Positions 1 to 8,772 of a stretch of 64,000 nucleotides of DNA are shown here, piece by piece. The translations under genes and the position numbers were made by a program. Where the stretch lies: contig NZ_LMRD01000013.1 of the NCBI RefSeq assembly GCF_001425575.1, positions 62,001 through 126,000 of the forward strand, given 5' to 3'. Each line of letters opens with the position of its first letter. Positions within the stretch are counted from its first letter, which is position 1. Source of the DNA: Aurantimonas sp. Leaf443 (GTDB taxonomy: Bacteria; Pseudomonadota; Alphaproteobacteria; Rhizobiales; Rhizobiaceae). Under the pieces are notes generated by a model that saw nothing but the letters and a program-made list of their open reading frames with translations, searched no databases and was not told the DNA's origin.

Positions 1-16
1 CGCCGGAGGACACGGC

Positions 17-1249
17 ATGGTGACGCTTTCGGCCCCGCGCGGCATCCGCGCCCTGGCCCTTCTCGTGCTGGTCGCGCTCTGCGCGCTGCCCTTTGCGGCG
101 GCGCGAGCGGCGCCCGCCGTCGATCCCGCCGCCGTGCGGCTCGAGGTCGTGGTGCCCGAGGGCGCCGCGCCCTTCGTCGACGAGATGGTGCTCGTCACCG
201 TGCGCGGCACCTACGACACGACGATCGCGCTCGAGACGCTGCGCCAGCCCGAGTTCCGCAATTTCGGCTGGATGCAGCTCGGGCGCGACAGCTGGCGACA
301 GGCCTTCGTGGACGGCAAGCAGAAGACCGTGTTCGAGCGGCGCCTGGCGCTGTTCCCGCACGCGGCCGGGCGCCAGACCATCGCCTCCTTCACGCATCGG
401 CTGACGCTGGTGGCCGGCAATGGCGAGCGTTTCGTGCATGACGTGGTCTCGCCGCCCGTCTCCGTCGAGGTCGCGCCGCGCCCGGCGACCGCCGGCGGCT
501 GGTGGATGCCGGCGCGCGCCGTGACCTATAGCGACGACTGGGACATGGACGCCGCCGCGCTCGTCAACGGCGCCACCGTGACGCGCCGGGTGACGATCCG
601 GGCCGTCGGCGTGCCGCCGCAGTCGCTGCCCCCGCCGCCGCGCATGCGCGCCGACTGGCTGATCTCCTTCTTCGCCCCCGAGACGCGCAGCGTGGAGCTG
701 ACGCCCGACGGGCCGGTCTCCACCGTCGAATGGGTCTGGCGCATGCGCCCGATCACCGGCGAGCCCGGCCACCTGCCGGCCTTCACCATCCCCTGGTACG
801 ACACGGCCGCGCGCCTGCCGCGCGAGATCGTGCTGAAGTCGCAGACCATCGCCTATGCCGGCTTCTCCGAGGGCCAGGGCGAGGCGGGGCCGATCGGGTT
901 GCTCAAGCGCAACGCGCCGATCCTGGCGGGCGCCGGCGGCTTTCTCGCGGCGCTCGCGCTTCTCCTGCCGGGGCTGAGGCTGCGCAGCCGCGCGGAGATG
1001 GCCGGCCTCCTGCGGCGCCTTTCGCCCGACGGCGACGCGCGCGCCCTGCGCCGGGCCGCGGCGGCGGGCGACGCGCCGGCCGCACGGCAGGCGGCCCTGG
1101 CCTATCTCGCGCCCCGGGGCGGGGCGGGCATTGTCCCGGGCGCCTTCGCCCGGCTCGACGCGGCGCTCTACGGACAGGCGCGCGAGCGGCCCGACCTTGC
1201 CGCCTTCGCGCGCGCCGTCCTCTCAGCCCGTCGCCGGCGCGGGAGCTGA
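17..1249 (+). CDS. BatD-like membrane-anchored protein
   Basis: The 410-residue protein has a signal peptide (about residues 1-31, ending in an Ala-rich cleavage region). A long periplasmic beta-rich part follows, then one membrane span (about residues 296-318) and a cytoplasmic tail. This is the layout of BatD proteins, which are encoded with BatA/BatB von Willebrand proteins in aerotolerance clusters. The rest of the cluster would lie upstream of the window. A GGAGG motif at 4-8 precedes the ATG with 8 nt spacing, supporting this start. The 3' end overlaps the convergent MFS gene by 27 bp. The family call is from overall architecture and sequence impression; the molecular role of BatD is not well defined. 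Confidence 0.7.
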   Translation: MVTLSAPRGIRALALLVLVALCALPFAAARAAPAVDPAAVRLEVVVPEGAAPFVDEMVLVTVRGTYDTTIALETLRQPEFRNFGWMQLGRDSWRQAFVDGKQKTVFERRLALFPHAAGRQTIASFTHRLTLVAGNGERFVHDVVSPPVSVEVAPRPATAGGWWMPARAVTYSDDWDMDAAALVNGATVTRRVTIRAVGVPPQSLPPPPRMRADWLISFFAPETRSVELTPDGPVSTVEWVWRMRPITGEPGHLPAFTIPWYDTAARLPREIVLKSQTIAYAGFSEGQGEAGPIGLLKRNAPILAGAGGFLAALALLLPGLRLRSRAEMAGLLRRLSPDGDARALRRAAAAGDAPAARQAALAYLAPRGGAGIVPGAFARLDAALYGQARERPDLAAFARAVLSARRRRGS

Positions 1250-2440
1250 CGGTTCCTCGGCGAGCTTGGGCAGGAGGACGAGAAGGAGCACCGCACCGAG
1301 GATCGTGGCGAAGGCGACGGCGACGAGCGGCGCCAGCCCGTCCTCGATGAAGGGCGCGGCGATGGCCGTGCCGACGGCGCCCGCGCCCAGAAGTCCCAGC
1401 ACGACGAGCGCGGCGCCCCGCGCGTCGTCGCCGCCAGCCGCCACCATCGCGCGGTGGAAGCCGGCGGGCCCGCGCAGGCCGAAGCCGAGATTGACGAAGA
1501 GGAAGAGGCCGATCACCACGACCGGGCTCGTGCCCCCGCCGAGCGCATAGGCGAGGAGACAGGCGAAGGCCGCCGCCTGCAGGGCCGTGCCGCCGAGGAT
1601 CGTGCGCTCCGTGCCGAAGGCCTTCGTCGCCCGGCCCGAGACATTGGCGCCGGCGATGAAACAGGCGACGCCCGCGATCTGCAGCGTGACGAAGGCCGAG
1701 ACCCCGAGGCCGAGGGGACCGGCGAAGACGGCGGGCGCGCCGAAGACGAAGACGAGGAGCGCGCCGAGCGACAGGGCCTGGCTGCCGGCATAGCGCAGGA
1801 AGACCGGGTCGCCGAGAAGCCGCCGGTAGCCGCCCGATCCCGCCGGCGGCGGCGCCGAGGCGGGCAGGACGGAACCGAAGAGGAGCATCACGCCCGCCAT
1901 GGCGAGCGCCAGCGCGCCGACCACGAGGAAGGAGAGCTGCCAGCCGCCGAGCGCCAGCAGCGCGGCGCCGCCGAGCGGGGCGAGCGCGGGCGCCAGCGCC
2001 TCCACCGAGCCGAGCCGCCCCATGGCCGCGACCATGCCCTCGTCGCCGTAGAGCGAGCGGATGAAGCCGGGCGCGAAGACGGCCGGCGCCGCCCCGAGGG
2101 CGCCCTGCAGGAAGCGCAGGGCGACGAGGGCGCCAAGGTTGGGCGCCAGCGCCGAGGCGATCGACACCGTGCCGAACAGGGCGAGCGACACGGCGAGCAG
2201 CAGGCGCCGCTTGTAGCGGGCGCCGAGCGCGCCGAAGGCCAGCAGCCCGAGCGAGGTGCCGAGCACATAGGCGGCGAGGACGTATTGCGCCGTCTGCGCG
2301 CTCCCGCCGAGCGCGGCCGGCAGGCTGGGCACGGCGGGGAGAACGAGATCCGTCCCCGCGATGCCGAGCGCGGTGCCCGAGACGACGAGCGCGAAGGCGG
2401 TCCGCCGGTGAAGGCGCGAGAGGGGCGTTGGCGGGCGCAT
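1223..2440 (-). CDS. MFS transporter, Bcr/CflA-like drug efflux family
   Basis: This 405-residue protein has about 12 hydrophobic segments. The MFS loop signature between spans 2 and 3 is recognisable in the stretch FGALGARYKRR. The N-terminal part (GIAGTDLVLPAVPSLPAALG) resembles Bcr/CflA multidrug exporters, which have an Asp in span 1. I chose the ATG giving MRPPTPLSRL, because longer frames run into the promoter region of the divergent MFS gene and have a non-membrane, Arg-rich N-terminus. The substrate is unknown. It converges with the BatD-like gene, overlapping it by 27 bp. Confidence 0.8.
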   Translation of the reverse strand: MRPPTPLSRLHRRTAFALVVSGTALGIAGTDLVLPAVPSLPAALGGSAQTAQYVLAAYVLGTSLGLLAFGALGARYKRRLLLAVSLALFGTVSIASALAPNLGALVALRFLQGALGAAPAVFAPGFIRSLYGDEGMVAAMGRLGSVEALAPALAPLGGAALLALGGWQLSFLVVGALALAMAGVMLLFGSVLPASAPPPAGSGGYRRLLGDPVFLRYAGSQALSLGALLVFVFGAPAVFAGPLGLGVSAFVTLQIAGVACFIAGANVSGRATKAFGTERTILGGTALQAAAFACLLAYALGGGTSPVVVIGLFLFVNLGFGLRGPAGFHRAMVAAGGDDARGAALVVLGLLGAGAVGTAIAAPFIEDGLAPLVAVAFATILGAVLLLVLLPKLAEEPSAPAPATG

Positions 2441-2690
2441 CGGGCCTTCGTCCTCGAACGAGCCGCCGTCGCGGCGCGCGGACGGGGCGAAGAGCTTGGG
2501 TTGCCGGCATGGTCTAAGGGCCGGGGCGGGCCGCCGCAACCCGGCCTCCCTCCTCGCGCGGGACTGGAGAGGGCGAGGCGCGCGCGATGTTTCGGCTCGC
2601 TCCACCGGCGCGGACGTGCCATGGCCTTTCCGCAAGACGGTATGGGACGGGGGTTGCGTTGGCCCGCCCCGAAGACACGGACGGCGACCG

Positions 2691-3851
2691 GTGCATCCCA
2701 CTTCCAGGCTTCTCCTCGGCGGCTTCCTGACGCTCGCCATCGTCATGGGCATCGGGCGCTTCTACTACACGCCCCTCCTGCCGCTGATGCAGGCGCAATA
2801 CGGGTTCGGGCCCGACAAGGCCGGGCTCATCGCCGCCGCCAATTTCGCCGGCTATCTCGCCGGCTCGCTCCTCGCCTCGCTCGCCCCGCGCGGGGGCGCG
2901 CGCCTGGCCGCCTTCCGGCTCGGCCTCTGCGCCAGCGTGGCGACGACGATCGCGATGGGGCTGACGGACGACGAGGCCGTCTGGCTCGCGCTGCGCTTCG
3001 TCTCCGGCGTCGCCAGCGCCTTCGCCATGATCTCGGCCGCGGGCATGATCGCCGAGTCCCTCTCCTGCGTGAGATCGGAGGCCCGGCTTGGCTGGATCTT
3101 CGGCGGCGTCGGCTCGGGGATCGCGGTCTCCGGCGTCCTCGTCCTGATGGCCGACCCGTTCCTGTCGCCCTCGCAGCTCTGGCTGGCCGCGGGCTTTCTC
3201 GCCGCCGCCGTCCTGCCGCTGCCGCTCCTCTTCGTCGGCGAGCGCGCCCTGCCCGAGCGCCGCAAGGCGCCGCCCCCGCGCCGGCGCGCGGCGCGGCCCA
3301 TCGCCTTCTGGCCGCTCTTCGTGAACTACACCTGCGAGGGCCTCGGCTACTCGGTCTTCGTCACCTTCATCGTGGCGATCATCAAGGGACGGCCGGGGCT
3401 GGAGGGCGTCGGCGACTTCGTGTGGATCGCGGTGGGCCTGGCGGGCCTGCCCTCGACGCTCCTGTGGTCGGGCATCGCCGAGCGCATCGGCTTCGCCAAC
3501 GCGCTGGCCGCCGCCTATGCCGTGCAGATCGCGGCGATCCTCCTGCCGGTGCTGAGCGCCGGCGCGCCGGCGGCGATCCTCGCCGCGTTCCTCTTCGGGG
3601 GCACGTTCATGGCGATCACCGTCCTCGTCATGCCGCTCGGTCGGCACGGGCTGAACGGGCGCGGCTTTGCCATCCTCACCGCCGGCTTCGGCCTCGGGCA
3701 GATGCTGGGCCCGCTCTTCGCCGGCCTGCTGGTGACGGGCGCGGCCGGCTACGACCGCGCGCTCGTCGCCTCCGCCGGCGCGGTGGCCTTCGGGCTCGCC
3801 GCCCTCCTCCTCGCCATGCGCCGCCGCGCGCCCGGCGCGGCCGCCACCTGA
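2691..3851 (+). CDS. YbfB/YjiJ-type MFS transporter
   Basis: The 386-residue integral membrane protein has about 12 spans. The beginning (GIGRFYYTPLLPLMQAQ) is typical of the YbfB/YjiJ MFS subfamily, where this GxGRFxYTPxLP pattern lies in span 1. The best start is a GTG giving VHPTSRLLLGG, as the open frame upstream lacks membrane character and would overlap the divergent transporter's promoter. No strong Shine-Dalgarno is visible, so the start is moderately uncertain. Transport substrate unknown. It converges with otsA, leaving only 10 bp between the stops. Confidence 0.8.
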   Translation: MHPTSRLLLGGFLTLAIVMGIGRFYYTPLLPLMQAQYGFGPDKAGLIAAANFAGYLAGSLLASLAPRGGARLAAFRLGLCASVATTIAMGLTDDEAVWLALRFVSGVASAFAMISAAGMIAESLSCVRSEARLGWIFGGVGSGIAVSGVLVLMADPFLSPSQLWLAAGFLAAAVLPLPLLFVGERALPERRKAPPPRRRAARPIAFWPLFVNYTCEGLGYSVFVTFIVAIIKGRPGLEGVGDFVWIAVGLAGLPSTLLWSGIAERIGFANALAAAYAVQIAAILLPVLSAGAPAAILAAFLFGGTFMAITVLVMPLGRHGLNGRGFAILTAGFGLGQMLGPLFAGLLVTGAAGYDRALVASAGAVAFGLAALLLAMRRRAPGAAAT

Positions 3852-3861
3852 CCGCGACCGG

Positions 3862-5262
3862 TCAGGCCGGCACGTCCTTGGGGATCGATTCCAGCTCCGC
3901 CAGGAAGGCCTCGCACCAATACGAGGCCGTGTTGCCGAAGACCGCCGCCCGCATCGCCCGCCAGCGTTCCTGGCGCTCCTCGAGCGGCATGGAGAGCGCC
4001 CGCTGCAGGGCGCGCGCCACGTCGTCGGTGGAATAGGGATTGACGATCAGCGCCTCGGAAAGCTCGGCCCGCGCGCCGGCGAAGCGCGACAGGACGAGGA
4101 CGCCGGGATCCTGCGGGTCCTGCGCGGCCACGAACTCCTTGGCGACGAGGTTCATCCCGTCGCGCAGCGGCGTCACGAGGCAGACGCGCGCGGCCCGGTA
4201 GATGCCCGCGAGGGCGCGGCGGGTGAAGCCGGTCGTCATGATCTGGAAGGGCGTCCAGTCGAGCGTGGCGAAGCGGCCGTTGACGTGGCCCGAGAGGGAT
4301 TCGAGGTCGCGCCTCAGTTCGGCATAGGCGTCGAGCTCGGAGCGCGAGAGCGGCGCCACCTGCAGGAACTGCACCGCGCCGCGATTCTCCGGATAGTCCT
4401 CCAGGAGCCGCTCGAAGCCGAGGAGCCGCTCCACCAGCCCCTTCGAATAGTCCATCCGGTCGACGCCGACGATCTGCAGGCGGTCCCCCGCCATGCCGCG
4501 CACCATCTCCTCGTGCTCGCTCGCCTCGGGCGAGACGGCGAAGCGCGCGAAGCCCTCCGCGTCGATGCCGATGGGGAAGGTGCGCGCGCTCACCACGCGC
4601 CCGCCGACCCGCACGCGGTGGCCCTTCAGCTTCTCGCCGCCGAGCTCGCGCACGCAGAACTGGATGAAGTTGCGGCGGTCCGTGTCCGTCTGGAAGCCGA
4701 CGAGATCGTAGGCCAGCATCGCCTTGACGATGTCGACGCCCGACGGCAGCGCGCTGAACATCTCGGGCGGGCAGAAGGGGATGTGGAGATAGAAGCCGAC
4801 CGAGCCCTTGAAGCCCTGCTGGCGCAGCTCCGAGCCGAGATGGAAGAAGTGATAGTCGTGCACCCAGATGATGTCGTCGTCCCGAAGCATCGGCATCAGG
4901 CGCGCGGCGAAGCGCTGGTTGACGGCGCGGTAGACGCGGTCGGACGCGCGGTCGAACTGGGCGAGATCGAGCCGGTAGTGCAGGAGCGGCCAGAGCGAGC
5001 GGTTGGCATAGCCATAGTAGAAGCCGTCGACCTCTTCCTGCGTGAGGTCGATCGTCACCATGGAGACGTTGCCGACCGTCTCGGTCCTGGCCTCGCTGTC
5101 CGTTCCCTCGGCCGAGACCTCGCCGCTCCAGCCGAACCAGACCCCGCCGCGCCGGCGCAGCGCATCCGACAGGCCGACCGCGAGCCCGCCCGCCTTGCCC
5201 TCGTCGGTCAGCGGGCCGACGCGGTTCGACACGGCGACGAGACGGCGCTTGGCCCCGCTCAT
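3862..5262 (-). CDS. otsA: trehalose-6-phosphate synthase
   Basis: OtsA is a cytoplasmic GT20 glycosyltransferase that joins UDP-glucose and glucose-6-phosphate into trehalose-6-phosphate. The 466 residues match the usual length. Visible motifs are the N-terminal SNRVGP and GGLAVGL glycine loop (residues 12-31), the HDYH motif (135-138), VDRMDYSKG in the nucleotide-sugar domain and [14 protein letters not shown] near the C-terminus. The start ATG overlaps the otsB stop as ATGA, so otsB-otsA are translationally coupled. The pair supplies trehalose for osmotic and desiccation tolerance. Confidence 0.97.
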   Translation of the reverse strand: MSGAKRRLVAVSNRVGPLTDEGKAGGLAVGLSDALRRRGGVWFGWSGEVSAEGTDSEARTETVGNVSMVTIDLTQEEVDGFYYGYANRSLWPLLHYRLDLAQFDRASDRVYRAVNQRFAARLMPMLRDDDIIWVHDYHFFHLGSELRQQGFKGSVGFYLHIPFCPPEMFSALPSGVDIVKAMLAYDLVGFQTDTDRRNFIQFCVRELGGEKLKGHRVRVGGRVVSARTFPIGIDAEGFARFAVSPEASEHEEMVRGMAGDRLQIVGVDRMDYSKGLVERLLGFERLLEDYPENRGAVQFLQVAPLSRSELDAYAELRRDLESLSGHVNGRFATLDWTPFQIMTTGFTRRALAGIYRAARVCLVTPLRDGMNLVAKEFVAAQDPQDPGVLVLSRFAGARAELSEALIVNPYSTDDVARALQRALSMPLEERQERWRAMRAAVFGNTASYWCEAFLAELESIPKDVPA

Positions 5263-6050
5263 AGCGCGCCCCTCGCATCGAGGGCCGTCAGCGTCTCGGC
5301 CCCCGCCGCGCCGCCCGGATCGGGCACGCCGAGCCAGCGATGCACGGCCGCGACATCGCGGAGGCGATGGCGCGCGACGCTCGGCGCCGTGCCGACCTTC
5401 ACCGCGATCCCGCCCCGGCGCTCCACGACGTCGAGCGCGTATTCGTCCGTCGTGTCGTCGCCGACATAGACGGGCACGCGGCCCGCGAAGGGCGCGCGCG
5501 CCAGGAAGTCGGCGACCGCCTGCCCCTTGTCCATGCCGGCCGGATGCACCTCGACGATCTTGTCGCCGCGCATGACGGCAAGGTCCTGCCGGCCCGCCGT
5601 GGCGCGGGCCATGAGGTCGAGCGCGAAGGGCTCCAGGTCGGGCGCCGCGCGGTAATGCAGCACGAGCGCCATGCCCTTGTCCTCGAAGGTCATGCGCGGC
5701 GCGGCGGCGCGGGCCGCGTCGAAGACCGCGCGCGCCTCGTCCAGCACTTGGCGGCCGGCGAGACTTTCGACGGGCTCGCCGGGCGAGACGCGCCGCTCCA
5801 GCCCGTGCACGCCGGCGGCCGCAAAGCGCAGCGGCGCGAGGAAGCGGTCGAGATCGACGATGCGCCGTCCGCTGACGATCGCCAGCGCCCCCTCCATCGC
5901 CGCGCCGAGGCGCGCCAGATGCGCGACCGCTTCGGGCGCGATCGAGACGCCGGCGGGATCGTCGGCGAAGGGCACGAGCGTCCCGTCGAAATCGAGGAAC
6001 AGGGCGTGGGCGGCGGGATCGAGGGGAAGCGGTTCTGTCATGGTCTCCAT
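5259..6050 (-). CDS. otsB: trehalose-6-phosphate phosphatase
   Basis: OtsB dephosphorylates trehalose-6-phosphate to trehalose. It is a HAD-superfamily enzyme with the nucleophile motif DFDGT (residues 20-24), a DKGQA motif and the metal-binding GDDTTDE motif near the C-terminus. Two nearby ATGs (6050 and 6041) are possible starts, and the longer gives 263 residues. It is the first gene of the otsB-otsA pair, with a 4-bp ATGA overlap. Having the phosphatase first probably limits accumulation of the phosphorylated intermediate; that is inference. Confidence 0.95.
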   Translation of the reverse strand: METMTEPLPLDPAAHALFLDFDGTLVPFADDPAGVSIAPEAVAHLARLGAAMEGALAIVSGRRIVDLDRFLAPLRFAAAGVHGLERRVSPGEPVESLAGRQVLDEARAVFDAARAAAPRMTFEDKGMALVLHYRAAPDLEPFALDLMARATAGRQDLAVMRGDKIVEVHPAGMDKGQAVADFLARAPFAGRVPVYVGDDTTDEYALDVVERRGGIAVKVGTAPSVARHRLRDVAAVHRWLGVPDPGGAAGAETLTALDARGAL

Positions 6051-6247
6051 GATAGCGCGCGGCCGCGACTTTTCCACGCGCGTGCGATCCCGCCATGCCC
6101 CGCGCGGGCGGGCGGCGAGGCCCCCGGACGCCGGACGTTTTCCCCGCATCCGCGGATGCATCGACAATCCGGACGGTTGCCTTGCCCCGCCCTCACGGCA
6201 CTCCCGCGAATGGGCGCCGCCGGACCTTGAACCTGGAGATGTATGGC

Positions 6248-6955
6248 ATGATCGTCACGACCGAAGCCTTGCAGAAGCGTCTTGCGGACCTCGGCTACGA
6301 CCCGGGCCCGACCGACGGGGTGCGCGGCCGGCGCACCATCGCGGCCATCCGGGAATTCCAGGCCGACCACGGGCTCCTCATCGACGGGATCGCCGGCCCG
6401 GCCACGCGCGCCAAGCTCTTTTCCGGCCCGTCCGGCATGGTGCAGACGAGCCGGCCCGACAGGCCCTGGTACGAGGAGGCGCGCCGCTTCCTCGGCCTCA
6501 GGGAAGTGGAGGGCCAGGGCAACAACCGCGTCATCATGGACTGGGCGACGGATCTGGACCTTGCCTATCCGGGCGACGAGATCCCCTGGTGCGGCCTCTT
6601 CGCCGCCCATTGCATCGGGGCGACGCTGCCCGGGGAGGACCTGCCCGGCGGGGTCCTGATGGCGCGCAACTGGCAGCGGTTCGGCCGATCCTGCGGGCCG
6701 ACGCTCGGCTGCGTCCTGGTCTTCTGGCGGACCGACCGCACGCGCAGTTCCAACGGTCATGTCGGCTTCTATGCCGGCGAGGATCGCGACGCCTATTACG
6801 TCCTGGGCGGCAACCAGTCGAACGCCGTCAACGTGGTGCGCATCGCCAGGACGCGGCTCCTCGCGGCGCGCTGGCCGTCGACCGCGCCCTTTGGCGAGAC
6901 CCGCATCACCGAACTCGCGCCGACCTCCGACGCCCTGTCGATCGAGGAAGCCTGA
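6248..6955 (+). CDS. peptidoglycan-binding CHAP/NlpC-like hydrolase (TIGR02594 type)
   Basis: The 235-residue protein begins with a PG_binding_1 repeat (residues about 1-57, with GLLIDGIAGPATRAKL). A TIGR02594-type cysteine hydrolase domain follows. A candidate catalytic Cys115 lies in the IPWC motif and a candidate His171 in NGHVGFY. The start was chosen at the ATG 9 nt after a GGAG at 6235-6238; another in-frame ATG nine bases upstream lacks spacing. No signal peptide is seen, so export would need lysis, a holin or a non-classical route. Such proteins are common both as host cell-wall enzymes and in phage or gene-transfer-agent loci. No phage genes flank it here. Confidence 0.8.
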   Translation: MIVTTEALQKRLADLGYDPGPTDGVRGRRTIAAIREFQADHGLLIDGIAGPATRAKLFSGPSGMVQTSRPDRPWYEEARRFLGLREVEGQGNNRVIMDWATDLDLAYPGDEIPWCGLFAAHCIGATLPGEDLPGGVLMARNWQRFGRSCGPTLGCVLVFWRTDRTRSSNGHVGFYAGEDRDAYYVLGGNQSNAVNVVRIARTRLLAARWPSTAPFGETRITELAPTSDALSIEEA

Positions 6956-6980
6956 CCGGGGCAGAGAACGGGACGTGAAA

Positions 6981-7008
6981 CAGGGCGCCGCGACCGTGCG
7001 GCGCCCTG
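6981..7008. terminator. bidirectional hairpin terminator
   Basis: A perfect 11-bp stem (CAGGGCGCCGC paired with GCGGCGCCCTG) with a 6-nt loop lies between two convergent genes. On the minus strand it is followed by TTTC. It probably ends transcription of both the CHAP-like gene and the DadA-like gene. Confidence 0.6.
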
Positions 7009-7038
7009 CAGGAAGCAGCCCGAAGGCCCGGCGGCGCG

Positions 7039-8337
7039 TCAGGCCGCGTTGAGGATGCCCGGCGCGACCGGCGCCTCGGGAACGCGCAGGCCCGGCACCG
7101 CCGCGCGGCCATAGGCCTGCGCCACCTGCGCGGCCACCGCGTCCGCCGTCGCGGCCGAGAGCGTCCAGCCCAGATGCCCGTGGCCGGTATTGTAGAAGAC
7201 GCCGGCCCTGGCGCCGGCGCCGACGCGCGGCATCATGTTCGGCATCATCGGCCGAAGGCCCGCCCAGGGCACGACGGAATCCGTCGAGATGCCGGGGAAG
7301 CGCGTGCGGCACCAGTCGACGAGCGGGGCGATGCGCGCGGCGCGGATGTCGCGGTTCTCGCCCGCGAACTCCGCCGTGCCCGCGATGCGCAGCCGGTCCT
7401 CGCCGAGGCGGCTCGTCACCACCTTGGCATGGTCGTCGAGGATGGAGACATGCGGCGCGCCGGCCCGGCTCTCGGCATCCTTGAGATTGACCGTCACCGA
7501 ATAGCCCTTGACGGGATAGACGTTCACGCGGTCGCCGAGCTGGCGCGCGAAGCGGCGCGAGGCGACGCCCGCGCAGACCACGATCCCGTCGAAGCGCGCC
7601 TCGCGGGGCGCATCGCCCTCGCGCCGCGCCGTCCAGCGCACCGAGACGTCGCGCGCGCCGCGCAGCGTCAGCGTCTCCACGTCGGCGTCCTGCACGAAGG
7701 TCACGCCCTTGGCGCGGGCCGCGTCCGCGAGGCCGCGCGTGTACTTGTGGATGTCGCCGGTGAAGTCGCTCTCGGTGAAGAAGCCGCCGACGAAGTTGCC
7801 GCGGATGGTCGGCTCGATCGCCGCGATCTCCTGCGGCGTGACGGCGCGCCGCTCGAGGCCGCCGGCCTTCAGCAGTTTGTTCACGCTTCCCGCATGGGCG
7901 AGTTCGCCCTCGCTCTCGTAGACATGCAGGATGCCGCGGTTCTCGATGTCGAAGGTGAAGCCCTCGTCCTCGGCCATGGCCAGGAGATGGCGCCGCGCCT
8001 CGATGGCGAGCCGCGTCGTGGCGATGGTGTTCTCTTCGTAGTTGCGCGCGGCCAGCACGAACTCGAACATCCAGGAGAGCTTGTGCCAGGTGGGCGCGGG
8101 ATGGACGAGCAGGGGCGCGTCCTTCTTGAGCATCCACTTGAGCCCCTTGAGGAAGGTGCTCGGCTGGTTCCACACCTCGGCATTGGAGGCCGAGAGCTGG
8201 CCGCCATTGGCGAAGGAGGTTTCCATGCCCGCATGGCTCTGACGGTCGAAGACCGTCACGTCGAAGCCGCGCTGCATGAGCTTGTAGGCAGTGGTCACGC
8301 CGGTGATGCCGGCGCCGATGACGGCGATGGAGGTCAT
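7039..8337 (-). CDS. dadA: D-amino acid dehydrogenase-like FAD oxidoreductase
   Basis: The 432-residue protein is a DAO-type flavoprotein with the dinucleotide-binding motif GAGITG at residues 8-13. Its C-terminal FAD contact region (PWAGLRPMMPNMMPRVG, then GHGHLGWTLSAATA) is typical of DadA, which oxidises D-amino acids to keto acids and passes electrons to the respiratory chain. The gene is preceded by a tandem glycine riboswitch, so glycine or a glycine-derived amine may be a physiological substrate or signal. An AAGGA motif sits 6 nt before the ATG. Alternative reading: another member of the family (glycine/sarcosine oxidase type). Confidence 0.85.
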   Translation of the reverse strand: MTSIAVIGAGITGVTTAYKLMQRGFDVTVFDRQSHAGMETSFANGGQLSASNAEVWNQPSTFLKGLKWMLKKDAPLLVHPAPTWHKLSWMFEFVLAARNYEENTIATTRLAIEARRHLLAMAEDEGFTFDIENRGILHVYESEGELAHAGSVNKLLKAGGLERRAVTPQEIAAIEPTIRGNFVGGFFTESDFTGDIHKYTRGLADAARAKGVTFVQDADVETLTLRGARDVSVRWTARREGDAPREARFDGIVVCAGVASRRFARQLGDRVNVYPVKGYSVTVNLKDAESRAGAPHVSILDDHAKVVTSRLGEDRLRIAGTAEFAGENRDIRAARIAPLVDWCRTRFPGISTDSVVPWAGLRPMMPNMMPRVGAGARAGVFYNTGHGHLGWTLSAATADAVAAQVAQAYGRAAVPGLRVPEAPVAPGILNAA

Positions 8338-8384
8338 AACGATCCTTGTCGGCCACGCTGCGCGCGGCGTCTCGTTCGTTGCCC

Positions 8385-8566
8385 CTCCCGTCATGAGCCT
8401 GAGAGTTTCACGGCGCGGGACTCAATTCCCGGCGACGCTTTCTCCTTCGGCGGACGGCATGCGCCGTCGCTCTTCGGAATTGAATGACGCCAGGCGGTCC
8501 TTTTGCCTGAGAGTTTCCGGGGCGGTTGCTCCTTCGGCGCCGGCCTTGAGGGCCGGTCTCTCCCGC
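8385..8566 (-). ncRNA. tandem glycine riboswitch
   Basis: Reading the minus strand, aptamer 1 (about 8566-8490) starts with GCGGGAGAG. It then has the conserved core GCCGAAGGAGCAA and ends in AAACTCTCAGGCAAAAGGAC. Aptamer 2 (about 8486-8385) repeats the pattern with GCCGAAGGAGAAA and AAACTCTCAGGC. These paired cores are the hallmark of the two-aptamer glycine riboswitch. The linker is only a few bases. The expression platform would be the roughly 48 nt before the DadA-like start codon. Confidence 0.93.
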
Positions 8567-8585
8567 TAGGCGTCGATCGGGATCG

Positions 8586-8614
8586 ACAATAGGGCGACGA
8601 CAATTCTTTCGCAA
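8586..8614 (-). promoter_or_regulatory. promoter of the glycine riboswitch-dadA transcript
   Basis: On the minus strand a -35 box TTGCGA (8614-8609) and a -10 box TATTGT (8591-8586) are separated by exactly 17 nt. Transcription would start about 10-15 nt before the first glycine aptamer. Confidence 0.6.
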
Positions 8615-8772
8615 GCGCGAGGACCCCCTGAAAAACCGGGAGGGCACCATGCGTTCCGCGCGCCGCTCGCCCTCGCCGGCAGCGCCCCGCTTGACATCGC
8701 GGCGGCCGCGAAAGACGGTCGCGCGGCGCAGGCGGAGAGCGGCGGCGCATCAGCCAGGGGGTCGCGGGGGCG

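Noticed and set aside
6248-6955. Prophage or gene-transfer-agent locus around the peptidoglycan-binding hydrolase
   Set aside because: The flanking genes are otsBA and dadA; there are no structural, packaging or integrase genes.
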